A stretch of DNA of 64,000 nucleotides from Albugo candida (taxonomy: Eukaryota; Oomycota; Peronosporomycetes; Albuginales; Albuginaceae), in the NCBI GenBank assembly GCA_905220665.1, contig CAJNAR010000178.1, forward strand, positions 212,209-276,208, read 5' to 3'. A program made the translations under genes and the position numbers. Below are positions 1 to 12,800 of this stretch, one piece after another (within the stretch, counting starts at the first letter, position 1; each line of letters starts with the position of its first letter). Under the pieces are notes generated by a model. The model saw only the letters and a list, made by a program, of their open reading frames with translations, searched no databases and was not told where the DNA came from.

Positions 1-3000
1 TAGGAAAAAGTGTAACAAAAATTATTCAGAGATGGCTAGTGGCTCTGCTGAACATCCTTTTTTAAGTACATAAAACAGTTTCATCCCTTTTACAAAAAAA
101 GGCGCTTTTGGCTGCATCTGTCGGTTGCCTTACTTCTTGCAAGAAAAGTTGAATGTGAAAAAGAGCACAACATATTCCTTTTTCTGCTTAGTCTTCCCGC
201 CAATTGCAAGCAGACATGGTTTTTCGCGATCGTAGCACTTCCGTGAAACGAACCCGATCGTGCGCACTTGATATAAATCAAACTCGGTGCTGGATTTCTT
301 GTAGTCGCCAAAGTCGCTGTTCAGTCAATTGACGATTACATCGATCTAGGTGTCACAGTGCAAGACATTATCCCCTTTCACTACTTCCTTTTCAAAAACA
401 ATAGCGCATTTAATAATCATTCAGGTGGTGGAAAAACGTTTCAGTCATTACTGTACCGTACGGTCACCTAAAAGGGAGATTTGATTCGACTCGCCTTAGA
501 CTAGAGCTGATGTGCACAGGATGCTGTCAGACTGTATGTTTTGTAAGAATCGTGATCGTGATTGCATTAAAAGCATATGGAATGCTGAACGTTATATACG
601 TTTTGAAAAGGATGGCTAGGAAAGCCGTACTATATTGAAGTCATAAATAGACAGCGACCTCTAACTATCATATTCTCCAAAGGAATTTGATCGAAAGCCG
701 ATGGATCACAAACGATAGGTGCATATTTTTTGCACAACATTTTGTCGATATTACTGATCATGAAAACACATGTAAAATCGCTTAAATGCACCTGTCATCT
801 AAGGTGATTGAAGAATATATTAGTCCATCCAGATTGCTTTAAGTGATTAGCTGGCACGATAGTGCCTGCGAGTAAAGCACTTAGCCTCCGAAGATTGTGA
901 GCTTGATGGACTCTCACGAAGTGATGACAAATTTGGCATGTGCCAATGCACATCTACCTGATATAGAAAGATATGGAAGTGTAATCAAATCATCTCGTTT
1001 TTGTTTGCGGCACTGTGCATTATTCGCTGATATCGGCTATCATGCGCGTTACCAATTCAAACGTCCCTTACATTCGTGTAAATATCGTTGCAGACTTCTA
1101 TCTTACTGCACTTTTACAGAGAAGCACAAATTTCATTGCTTTTGTTTTGCGGATTTTAAACAAGCCTAAATGCTGCTGTTTGATGATGCTCAGATACGTT
1201 ATTCAGAATAATGCAGGTGTATAATATGGGCATGCTTGATCATAGAAGTAATAGAGCTTGCTATCGCTGACGCACTAAGCCGACGCCTATGGGAGGATGA
1301 TCTCTTTAGAAGTTCAGCAAGGACTCAGGAATTTATACCTGCAAGTACAAACAAGTGCTGTTTTTGCTTTTTGTACGGAATGATTATTTATACAAATCTC
1401 GATCTTGTTTGAGAGTACGTTTGCACGTTTACTTCGATCACAGAAATACTACTTTGTAACATTCCAGTCATTGTCTACCCATTTTCGGTGACGTAACAAT
1501 ATCACGCAGAGATCAACTCTGACAGATAGGCGACAGGGGTATACACTGTGCAATTAAACGTTATCACTCGTCGCTTACTTCACTATAATCAAATTTACTC
1601 ATTCAAAGCATTGGATTTTCAAGTCCAAATTTGTCGCACTAGTCTGGTTCTGCAGGCCAAAAGCGTCTACCAGTCTACCGAAATGAATCAAATAAATTGT
1701 TAAACCGTGCACTAATCGTCACTTTACGGTTTTGAGCTCCTAATCATAATCAACTTGGTTGATTCATCGATTTGAGCCTGTAAAGCCTCGCCATTTTTCA
1801 AGCGGCTTTGTGTGAAAGAGATGCAGAGCGTTTTACGGATATAGAAGTCAGCGAGTAAATGAAGAGAGTATTTATGCCCTGTCAAGTAATGTGAAGGTAC
1901 CGTGCAAATATCAACGTAACTTAGTCAGTGTACTGCTCTGATTTTCTGTGTTCATTATGTCTATGATTGATCCACTCTCATTTCAGATAACGCTCAATAT
2001 GCGGTCGTATGAGTGGACATCACATAGAGATCGACTAGCGCTTGAGATTCAGGAAAAACCGCTTTAACCATTTTTTTGAATTAAAATAAAATTCCGTGGT
2101 AGACGAAAGCTGTCTACGACGTCAAGTATCTTTACCTCACAACTGACCAATGGCGCACGAAAAAGGAGTTGGTATTAAATCTATTATGAATTAATGAAGA
2201 TTCTGATATTCGGTTAGCTAATTGATCTGCCGTTGTCTCCTATTCTAATTGGAGAATTCTGTCAAGTATTTGAGCATTTGCATCAGCCAAACACCTACTC
2301 GTTCATCTATATATCAAGTCTCGACAAGCGTTGTTATATTAGGTTTGGTGTGTGGTTTCGACGTGCCAGTAATGCGAGGACGACTATTTAGTACGCAGAT
2401 GATGATTTTGTCACCTCTATCGGATCGCAGTATACACATAGACATATCAATAGTGCAAATCAATTTGTGCTTTTTCGAATACACAAACATGATTCAAAAC
2501 GCATATACCTGATCGGCATAGACGGATGGGACGTGCAGTATTCCTCAGAGATTAGTGATATCGAATGCTTCAAATATTGAAAGACTGTGGAGTACGTCAG
2601 CATAAAATTTCTGACAAAACATTTCAGTGACGCTTGCCAGAATGAGATACCACTAAATCCGTTATCACGTAAACATAAGATAATCTTGCTAAACCTGAGC
2701 GATTCGTTCCAAAAGCTAAAAGTTCAGCTCCTTTTCGATACCCATCTTATTCTACAAGCACTGCCAGGATATGTCGGGCTACGAACTCTTTTTTACCGCA
2801 ATGTGGTTGAACCATTGAGCACCACAAGCTCGTTGAATCTTCAGATAATTTGATCAATAAGCGCACATGATTACCACGTACTTTTCATGCGCATTACTTT
2901 CGGATCACAAGTAACAACTATGGCGCGTAATGCGAATTGAATAGCGAGCAAGTGCCGTGGGGAATATAGAGGAGAAAGCCAAGCATTATATGCGATTGCT

Positions 3001-3351
3001 GCACAAGATGCATAACGGTTTCGGGGCAGTCGTTGAACGTAGACCGCAGAAAATTTCTTTCAGTCTTACTGCCAGAAACAAGCGCTTCCTGAAATTACCG
3101 ATCTGCGTTGTCGAATTCGCTTGCCTATAGTCTCATTCCAATAAGAGGCTGCTGAAATGACGACGTGACGAATCATGATTCTGTAAGAAATGCTACACAA
3201 TTCACAATCTTTTCAATGCGATCATGTACTTCTTTTGTCACGAGTTCACGTCTTGACTAGTTTGCTGAGACCTTTCTCCGTTGCACGTGGTGGAATCCCT
3301 AATATAAGGTCACTCACCTAATTGTAATTCGGAGAGCTTTCATTATCACTC
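1..3351. other. No recognised gene
   Basis: I see no conserved domain, structural RNA or repeat family here. Open frames of 70-95 codons occur on both strands (for example near 900-1220 and 2250-2850), but none has recognisable motifs. Since nearby genes consist of short exons, an unrecognised multi-exon gene cannot be excluded. Confidence 0.4.
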
Positions 3352-4810
3352 ATGCGAATTGCTATTTCTCTGACGCTGCCCGGTCTGATGTTATCGAGCC
3401 CTTATTCAGACCAGGTAGAACATCTTCTAAAAAACTCAAAGTACAGTGTTTTTGAGAGAAGGGCATTATCCTCCTGTCCTTGTCTTGGAGAAGATGTCCA
3501 AGCTACATTACGGCTGTGTCTACCAGTTACCACTAAGGATGCAGGCAAAAAAGAGGTGTTTGCTTTTTCTCCAGCGGACAATGAAAAGTGGCGACATTAT
3601 GACTGGGATAAGGTGATTCCCGTCTGTGCATTATGCTGAGGGAAATGCAGACTTTCAATTGTGTGTGCAGGTAACCACAATCGCCTGGAAGGAAGACAAA
3701 GAACTTTTGTGCCATGCGCATGAGAAAGGAGTCAAAATTGTTGTTCATTCAGATTTTGAACACTTTGACGACATTTGCATCGAAAGCGCGCGACAAAAGT
3801 GGATTATGGTACGACTTCATTTATGATCGAAAATTGATTGCTCAAGATAGAAGTGGTAGAAAGCATATGAGAAGATTGTGACCAATTACGCAGACGGCTT
3901 GAACTTGGATAACGAGAAACCGAGTTCTGGCAAAAAATCTCATTGTTATGCCTTACTGTTGCAAGAACTCCGCGTTGTCTTACAAGCGAAAGAGTTTACA
4001 AAACATGCACAAGTAAGGAGCGGTTGTCTCTCCTGTTAGTAGAAAGCTAACAATTGCCGTATAGATCAGCGTCGATGTTCCATGGGCCCCACACGGAATC
4101 GACGATCGCTACTACGAGTGGAACGCACTGGCTGATGCAGCAGATTTTCTCTTTGTGATGTCGGTAAGGCCTTGACAAGGAGACAATACGTTTTCTCATA
4201 TTTCGCATCCTTTCTACATATAGTACGATATGCGAAGCCAAATATATTACCAGTGTGTTGCTGGCGCTAATTCACCGTTGGCATTGGTCAAGAAAGGCTT
4301 GGAAGAATATCTGCTGGGGTACAATATCGCACCGGAGAAACTTGTACTTGGATTACCATGGTATGGTTATGATTACAAGTGTCAAAATTACTCGAGCGCA
4401 TTAGACATTTGTCAAATAGAGCACGTAAGTCGAAAAATCGATGATGGTTCTATAAACTCGGACTATTGGGTATTTGTCAGATTGGATTTGTCGGAGCACC
4501 GTGTAGTGACGCAGCAGGAAGGCAAGTGGACTACGGAGATATCAAGGCTCGTGCAGCTGCTAATCCAGCGCTCTATACAAGCCATTGGGATAACGTGTCA
4601 GATACACCTTATTACACATATTCAGCTTCGGAAAATCCGGACGAAAAAGCCCAAATATGGTTTGAGGACGCTCATAGTTTAAGTCGAAAGTACGCGCTAG
4701 TGAAGGAATTGGGCTTAAGAGGTGGAGGAATGTGGCACGCAGATACTCTAGCATACGAAGAAGATGCAAAATCAAAACAAATTTGGAATTCTCTCGAAGC
4801 AATGTACTAG
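3352..4810 (+). CDS. Di-N-acetylchitobiase-like GH18 glycosidase, 6 exons
   Basis: Predicted exons are 3352-3612, 3671-3808, 3860-4012, 4065-4163, 4224-4424 and 4481-4810. All introns are phase 0 and 51-60 bp long, giving 393 residues; animal chitobiase (CTBS) is about 385. The family enzyme removes GlcNAc from the reducing end of chitin-type oligosaccharides, usually in lysosomes. Visible family signatures are CPCL near residue 43, a DWDKVTTIAW stretch, the GH18 catalytic motif DGLNLDNE (D145, D150, acid/base E152), DVPWAPHGID, FLFVMSYD, LPWYGYDY, GAPCSDAAGRQV and the C-terminal LRGGGMW. The N-terminus (MRIAISLTLPG...) is mildly hydrophobic and could be a signal peptide, but is not a strong one. 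Read without splicing the locus looks like a pseudogene; with introns removed no stop or frameshift remains. Function is inferred from family resemblance; the exact N-terminus is the least certain part. Confidence 0.88.
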
Positions 4811-7800
4811 ACTGGTTCTGAGAGGCACTTGGGTGCTATTCTTTCTACGAATTGTGTTGTCAAGATAATATAGCGTAAAGATAAATAGTGGCATTAGCAA
4901 TTTCGCAATCAGACCACTTGACTGTATGAATGTAAAATTGATGATTGAGGTCTTGTGCCAGCATTTGTCTACTTTTCATCGCGTTTGGTGCTGAGATTGT
5001 CGCCTTATTTCTTTATTACATTATGACGGCCGCCACACTACCCCGTGTAGATGCGGATGAATCAAAATTTCTCTTGATGCTCTGACATGCGCATTGAAAG
5101 CCAATGTTTCATCGACGATGGAATGAATTCTTGACTTGGACGTTGTCACCTTAATAGTCTGCATCATGGTCGCGTATTGTGACTATACGTGTATTGACTT
5201 CTAGCCAACTGAATTGGTGAAGCTTGCGGTTAGCCTCCTAATAGCTTCCCCACTCTACACAAGATAATGAGAGATCAAAGCCAGTATGATAGATCCTTAC
5301 TGTTCCTACTTCCTTTGAAATGGTTCCCAATAAAGTATGAACATACATACTTCTATTCGTTCCAAAGTTGACAGTTGAGGCCGATGGAATTATCCTGCGA
5401 ACTCATTATCATGGATCGCGAAAGTTAAACCAATGCTGACCGAAAGCGTTATTGCATGGAATTGTCACTTGTGAAGATTTTGAAGAAACCGTTTCTGACA
5501 AATAAGATCCATCGAAAAGGAGCGAGTATACCAAAAGGTATAGAACGACGGAAACAATTTGGCGCGTAATCGATGTGACAAAGGCTCCTTTCTCATCTTG
5601 CTGATGCAGCCAACATCATATCCTCTCACGATAAGCCGATAAAATGCGAGCAGAGAAATTCCTGACATTGCAATTGATGGTAGAATGAGTACGATCAAGT
5701 ATGATTTAGGCTAAATTCAGAAGTGAACATAACAGCCCTTTATTTTCTACTCCGCGAAAATTTGCAGCCACTACTCCATGTTTGCCATACTCAATAGCTG
5801 TCGAGATTCACTACATTGAAGCTACAAGAAGCGAGTCACGTCACCCTTCAGTGAAGCGGCATGTGGAAGAGGGTCGAATAAACTAAGAGAATGAGCAAGA
5901 AGTGAATATAGCGTGGAACGTATCGTCCTTAGGAACGAAGAGAAGTAGAATATGGCAATATAGGTGGTTGCCAATTATATTGGTGTATCTTTGCGGATTC
6001 TAGTCAAATGGACATAGCGTTCGTGACTCTAAGATCAGTGACGGGAAACTGGATGTTGCGCAGCTTGAATAGGCTTTTCCGAATAAGTTTATAATAGTGG
6101 AAAGTATAAGCGAACGTTTTTATTGCGCACTGCTAATTGCGGGCGATATCGCGATACTTACTCGCACAGCGATTCAGGGATTGGGACAGAAGTACTTACC
6201 TAATTGTAGCACAGCGCGTTGTACGTGTTATAATACGGCCACCGCACTCGTGTGAACGCAACACGGTCGAATAAACGTCAGAACACGGCTCAGCGTTAGC
6301 AGAAGGAATGTTGACAGAACAAAGAAAATATCAAAGGAGTAATCTCACGCTTATGGGATGATCTGATTTTCAAATTTACGTATCTTAAACGAGCGATGCG
6401 TTGTACTGACTCACATGAAAAGGTTCGAGAATCACTGGCAATTGACTCGTTGAGAGGCATTTTCACGGAGCGGATAGTTTTACTTAAGTCTGCAAGCGCT
6501 ACAACTTAATCGCCTTAGCATTGCAAGCTCCCATTACCTTTCGCAGCCTTACAAGCGCTATCTCAACCATCTCAATCCTCACTACCTAGAAAATGTTAAT
6601 TCTTTATGTGTATAATGTTTCTAATATTCATTTGGTAGCAGCCAGGTTACCAAAGCGCCTCCAGATGGTCAAAGTGTGATTACGCTTTCTTTGTACAGAT
6701 AAACGTCGTCGACTTAGAGCCAAACACCGCGACAATAGCTGGAATTAATGGATCTCAATGCAGGAATGTCTCTTCTCATCTTTATCGAAATAGCTAATGA
6801 AGCTCTATTTCTTGCACATAATCAGAATTGTGTTGCCAAACTTCACTAGTATGCTCTACAGGTGCATAGATTCGTGCTTCGGCCTTCCTTACCCGATCAA
6901 GCAAAGGAATGCATTTCCTTCGCCTAATCATTGCATGCAAGGATACTAAATTCCCTCATCGCAATCTGTAGAATAACGCACGAACTGATGCATGGCGATA
7001 ATTGACCAGGTGAGTTTAGACACTTGACGAGTGCTCTCAATCAAGCTTAAGCCTGTCCTGGAATACCACAGCTCTCTGTATATGTTGGCATCGACCGCAG
7101 TAAAGTACTCATCCATTGTACCTTCAAAATATCGTATTTTGATTCATCTTCCTCTAGACAACCTCATCTAGCCGTATTCATTACCTGGAATTGTATAGCC
7201 TCACCATTCGATCGATCATGCCACTTTGCAAAAAGATCCAACGTCCCTATTATTTATTTTTTAGCTCATGCTTTGCTTGATCCTTCTTCTGTATAATAAA
7301 GGGAATCACGGTCTTATTTATGCACAGAATATAACGATAGCGAGCTTCCAACGGTCGCCTCATGGCATATGACGTCTGGTATTCTTTATCCTGAAGCTTT
7401 AAGCCTTGACACGACCTTCCACTAGAAGCTGTCATCCAGCATTTCCTGCACTTCCAGAAGTATTCATGTTTGAAATGCATTCTCAGAAACACTTTCCTGT
7501 ATCGCGATCGGCGCCCAGCAAACTACTGAAAGCTTAGGCTTTCTGAAATGTTTGAAATTTGAGTACGGCTTCGACTTACTTGGGTGCTGATACGAGTCAA
7601 CCTATACAGCTAATATTTCTTGCCGAAATGACTATACAAGCGTAACTCTCCGGAAAAACCATACCCTCCTCGCTGGCGCTTTTAAGCGTCAACCGAAGAG
7701 AACACTAACTCAACTGGTGGTGCCAACATACTCAAATGCCCCAGCAGACTAGTCGACTCATGGATCAAGCCAGCCCAATAGCAGTTTTCAATGAACAACA

Positions 7801-8115
7801 TCTCTTCCTTGGACTTATCAGCTTGTCAAGGTCAACCAATATCCCCCGAGCGACCACCCGCAAATGTCCGATGCAATCTTGATGCTGAAGTGTGGAATAA
7901 ATGCTGCATTTAGTTCCAGCCAATCGCCTGTGTCGATCTTAGTGAATAATATTAGATGCGTGCCTTATGATCAGTCTCGACCAATTGTGCACTATGTATA
8001 TTGTATAGTGAAACCACCAGCAGCATCTCATCGCTGACTGGCCTATGTCGATCTGAACTCGGTGATTTGCACCCAATCATCATTTCCCATTTCTCTCGCA
8101 CCAAAATACACCAAA
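4811..8115. other. Intergenic or unrecognised sequence
   Basis: No gene is recognised. One minus-strand open frame (5698-5465) starts with a hydrophobic stretch (LILPSIAMSGISLLAFY) and may be an exon of an unresolved membrane protein. A second minus-strand frame at 7492-7250 has no recognisable content. The last 100 bp before 8116 hold the LCB2 5' region. Confidence 0.35.
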
Positions 8116-9564
8116 ATGGATCGTGTACCGTGGACTGCCGCGATGTTTTGCTACATTCAAATCGCTATTTTACTGACTATTGGACATATACGAGACTTCT
8201 TTGGACGTTTATCTGGGTTTTCTCGTTATAAGAGCGCTGTCACTAAGCCTGGTTTTGCGAAATTACTGTTAGCCTGGGAGAATTTTTATACGAATCGCAT
8301 CTATCATCGCGGTCAAGATGTCTTTAATCGACCAGTTGCGAATGCGCCCGGAGCGTATATTGACGTCATCGAGCGCTATTCAAACGACGGCAACCGAACG
8401 CTACAAAATAAAGCCGGATGTGTGAAAAAATGCGTCAATTTGGGATCGTACAATTATCTCGGATTCGCCGATGACTGGATGAATACCTGCAGTAAAGATG
8501 TCTTCCAAGCAGTCCAGCGCTTTGGATTAGCGTCTTTATCATCGGCTATGGAATTTGGTACAACTACAATTCATCGTGAACTTGAAGAGGAATTTGCAAA
8601 GTTTATTGGCAAACCTGCAGCACTTGTGTATAACATGGGCTTTGCCACGAACGCTACCACCATTCCTGCGCTGATGAGTAAAGGAAGCTTGATCGTCAGT
8701 GACAGCTTGAATCACAGCTCAATAGTCAATGGAGCAAGAGCCTCGGGAGCACACGTGGTGGTATTCCGTCATAACGATGCCAAACATCTTGAGCATACAC
8801 TACGCATGAAAATTGCCCAAGGACAACCACGCACACATCGAGCCTGGAAGAAAATCATGGTCATGGTCGAAGGTATTTATTCTATGGAAGGTGAAATTGT
8901 ACATCTACGCGATATCGTTGATGTTGTCAAGAAGTACAAAGCGTACATATACGTCGATGAAGCTCATAGTATCGGGGCTCTTGGGCGTACTGGACGAGGG
9001 ATCTGTGAATACGCTGGAGTAGACCCCAATGAGATTGATATATTAATGGGGACCTTCACCAAAAGCTTTGGTGGAATGGGAGGATACATCGCCGCATCGG
9101 AAGAAATTATCTCGTATATTCGCACTGCAAGCGCTGGATCTGTGTATGCCGCGAGTCTATCACCTGTGGTCGCACAGCAGGTTCTGACATCGCTGAAAAT
9201 CATTATTGGTACTGATGGAAGCGATTACGGAAAAAAGAAACTCGATGCTCTGCGTGAAAACAGCAATTATTTCCGCCAACAGCTCATGAACATGGGTGTG
9301 GTTACTTTGGGAAATTTCGATTCTCCAGTGATTCCAGTAATGCTGTTCTGCTTATCAAAAATTCCAGAATTCTCACGCCAATGCTTGGAACGTAATTTGG
9401 CTGTTGTTACAGTAGGATTCCCAGCGACACCACTTTTACTGTCCCGAGTTCGCTTTTGCATTTCGGCAGCTCATACCAAAGAAGATCTTGACAAAGCTCT
9501 GAAACAAATTGAAGAAGTCAGCAGTAACTGCAATATTCGGTACTTGAAGAGCTGCATGGGCTAA
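8116..9564 (+). CDS. LCB2: Serine palmitoyltransferase subunit 2 (LCB2/SPTLC2)
   Basis: A single uninterrupted exon encodes 482 residues. The product is the PLP-bearing subunit that condenses L-serine with palmitoyl-CoA, the first step of sphingolipid synthesis on the ER. An N-terminal hydrophobic segment (about residues 8-26) fits a membrane anchor. The alpha-oxoamine synthase fold shows the glycine-rich NLGSYNYLGF, the DSLNHSSI stretch, the YVDEAHSIGALG PLP-binding aspartate segment (D281) and the Schiff-base lysine in GTFTKSFGGMGG (K316). GSVYAASLSPVV and the C-terminal RFCISAAHT are also typical of LCB2. The frame stays open upstream to about 8062, but only from a GTG; the ATG at 8116 has a good AAAATGG context and precedes the membrane segment, so I start there. 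Unlike its neighbours it has no introns. The partner subunit LCB1 is not in the window. Confidence 0.96.
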   Translation: MDRVPWTAAMFCYIQIAILLTIGHIRDFFGRLSGFSRYKSAVTKPGFAKLLLAWENFYTNRIYHRGQDVFNRPVANAPGAYIDVIERYSNDGNRTLQNKAGCVKKCVNLGSYNYLGFADDWMNTCSKDVFQAVQRFGLASLSSAMEFGTTTIHRELEEEFAKFIGKPAALVYNMGFATNATTIPALMSKGSLIVSDSLNHSSIVNGARASGAHVVVFRHNDAKHLEHTLRMKIAQGQPRTHRAWKKIMVMVEGIYSMEGEIVHLRDIVDVVKKYKAYIYVDEAHSIGALGRTGRGICEYAGVDPNEIDILMGTFTKSFGGMGGYIAASEEIISYIRTASAGSVYAASLSPVVAQQVLTSLKIIIGTDGSDYGKKKLDALRENSNYFRQQLMNMGVVTLGNFDSPVIPVMLFCLSKIPEFSRQCLERNLAVVTVGFPATPLLLSRVRFCISAAHTKEDLDKALKQIEEVSSNCNIRYLKSCMG

Positions 9565-9846
9565 GTTACTACTGCTATAAGCCAGGACTTCAAAAAAGAG
9601 GCGCTTTCATTTGTATCGCAGGAACTTTCGAATTGACTCCTGCTTTTTCTCCGTGTCCTTGAAACACCAGTGTAATGACTTCATAATCTTGCGTTCTTTA
9701 TCCTTTTGTTATGCTTTCATGCCTTCAGCGCACTAAAAGAGCCATCCAAGAACCTTTATCTTTCCATACACTTCGGTATTTTATCGTTGCAGCAGTTGCT
9801 CAACTGGACGTAAAAGCACTTCAACTTCAGCTTGTCGATTGCTGCA

Positions 9847-12800
9847 ATGGCGGAAGAAGAGGATATGATTATTCTGTCGTTTTTTTTTCAAAATAAAAAG
9901 GTAGGATTGGCAATTTACGATGTTACAACGACAAATTTGAAGATCCTTGAAACACACTGCGCTACCCTCGACGCAATGAAAGAGCTCATTGAACGAGTTA
10001 TCAACCAATTCGGCATATCATTACTACTGATTTCATCGCGAATCGAGACTTCAGTTGGGATAATATCGTGGCTACAGCAATATAACGATCAAAACCAAAG
10101 TCAGATTCAGTCGCGTATCGTAAAGGTATGAGTAACCTATCCACCCCGGTACACGATGATGACATTTGGCTTACAGCATTCAGGTAACGTGACGAGGTTT
10201 GAAACCATAAAATAGAGAATAATTTCCAAATCCCTCTGAAGATTTCGATTTTGAGAAAGCTTGTCGACAATTAAAAAAAGTGCGCATAGCATCGACGAGG
10301 TACGTGGCTAAGATTGAAGCAGTCAGAAGCTCATTGGTGGAGATTGAACCTGCAAGTCTGGAGGAGCATGATGCTTCTGCGTACTTTGATTACGAGCATA
10401 GTTATTTAATTCGCGCAACAGGAGGTTGTACACTCTTCAGCGAGAACATAAGAAACTGGCTGAATTATTTTCCTCACAAATATTACAGCGTTGCTTTTTA
10501 ACTTGTCAACTGAAAAGGTACGCAATCAATCTTATTAGGTATGAATATAACATGTACCTGAGATTGGACAACAACTGGATGAAGTGCATACATTGAAGCT
10601 GAGTGCAATCACGAGAGTATCTATGAAAGGAATGATGTACATTGATGCGAGGACGCTAACATCACTGCAAATATTATGCAACGTACAATTTGTTCAAGTC
10701 TCATCGTTCATCCCCTCTCACATGTCACATTCTTAGGAGCAACATCCGTCGTTGGTTAAGGTTTCAGCGTTTCTACATTTCATCAATCCATCCATATCTA
10801 TTCATATTTTATTTTAGGGAATAGGAAGATCGAAGTCGGGGCTTACGTACAAACCGCAGAATCAATTTACCATATTACAAAAACCATCGTAGCTCAATTC
10901 TCGTCTGGCTGATAGATTATTTGGCTTGCTCAATCGAACTATCACGTCAAGAGGGTCTAAAATGCTGAGAAGCTGGATGTTGGCTCCTTTAACGGACCCA
11001 GTCGAAATCAATCATCGTCTAGATACAGTGCAATTTTTCTCGGATCAGTCCAATGAAGCAACCAGAACAAACTTGGTAAGAGAGTACTTCTTGAGGACAA
11101 CAGACAAGCGGCTGATCCAAATCACCACAAGGTCGATCAGCTGAAGCGATTTCGCGATATTAGCGCTATCTTTCTCAAAATACGTCAACGCTCGGCTTCA
11201 TCACGAGATTGGTGCAATCTGTATCGATCGATCATCTCATTTATGTCTTCAAGGTGATTCAATTCGTCGCTTGTAGGGTAAAAATGTCTTATTTGCTTGG
11301 CTATGATGCAGATCATATATTCAGGAAATCGTGCAGTCGTGGGATTCATCGACTATTTTGCTTTTTCAGCAATTTTCAGATGAAACCGGTGGATCCCAAA
11401 TCAGTAATCTATTGGGTAACATCATTGATGTGGAGGAATCGTCAGCATCCGATAGCATCGTCATCCACGAAGGAGTATCAAAGCAATTGGACGATGCACG
11501 TATTCAATACAACCATTTAGACAATGTGATTACATACTTTGATATCCACATCAAATGAACGGTTGTGATCTGCAGGTGTTGTCAGAAGTAGCATATCAGA
11601 TCTGTGAAAGAAGTCCAAGTTTGAGAGGGATAACAGTGCAATACATTCCTCAAGTTGGCTACGTGATCTGCTGCGACTCTCCAACAGTACTGCCCGACTT
11701 TGTATTCCAGTTCCAAGAAGATGACAATACCTTCTACTATAAAGTTGTGCACACGTCTGCTATTAAATACATGCCATAAGGCACTCATGATATATCTTCG
11801 TAGGATGAGTGTTGCCGAGATTTGGATGAAAGTATTGGGGATATTTTTGGTAAATATGAATGGCTTTGTCACTTATTTCGACAATTCACGTTGCACAATT
11901 AGGTCACATTCAAGATATGCAACGAGGTTTGCACCTGTTCCAATCAATTCATGAAGCACATATTTTTGATAGGCAATTTGCCCATTTTAGCTCTGCTTGA
12001 ACAGCTTACAATCACACTCATACCTCACGAATGCAGTATACACAGTACGAAGATGCAGATCATTGGAATGTCATCACTCTAATATTGATGCAGAGATGTG
12101 CGAGCTGATGGGACTTTTGGATGTTTACATGGCACTCGCCGAATGCGCGAGAAACTCCAGCTTTATTCGGTCTTGCAAAACAAGCCACTTTTTCATCGTT
12201 TCAATGCGTACTGAGGGAAAAACTGATAGACCGAGAGTACATAAAGAAATCTCGATAAGCGTTAAGCAGGCCCGACATCCTCTACAGGAACTAATAGTCG
12301 AGCAATTTATTCCCAATGACATCACCTTGGTGGATGGAAGAAAAACGATGCTCGTCAACATCATTACTGGACATAACGGTTCAGGTAGAAAAAATCATTT
12401 CTGCATGACCCGGTAGCGATTACCACAAGTGAGCGTACGCAGGAAAGTCTGTATATTTGAAGACGGTTGGTCTTATTCAGTATATGGTCCAAATTGGATC
12501 ATTTGTACCGGCAAAAGAAGGTATTCAAATGCGACACAAAGTATAAGTGATATGAAATTGTTTTGTATGTACAGCAAGTGTGGGCGTTGTCTCGGGCATA
12601 TTTACAAGAATACAGAGGTGAGACATCGTACTCCTATGAAATCACTGTAATAAAGGTTGGAATCAGTCTGGAGACAGCAAATTTGTCGCAAAGTTCCTTC
12701 ACAATCGATTGTATCCAGGTGCGGCTCTTATACATTGCCACAATTGCGGATAGCAAAGCTTATTTTCTATAAAGCTGGCTCGTATGTTGCATCAGTGTGA

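Noticed and set aside
8062..8115. 18-residue N-terminal extension of LCB2
   Set aside because: It begins with GTG; the ATG at 8116 has better context and precedes the membrane anchor as in the family.
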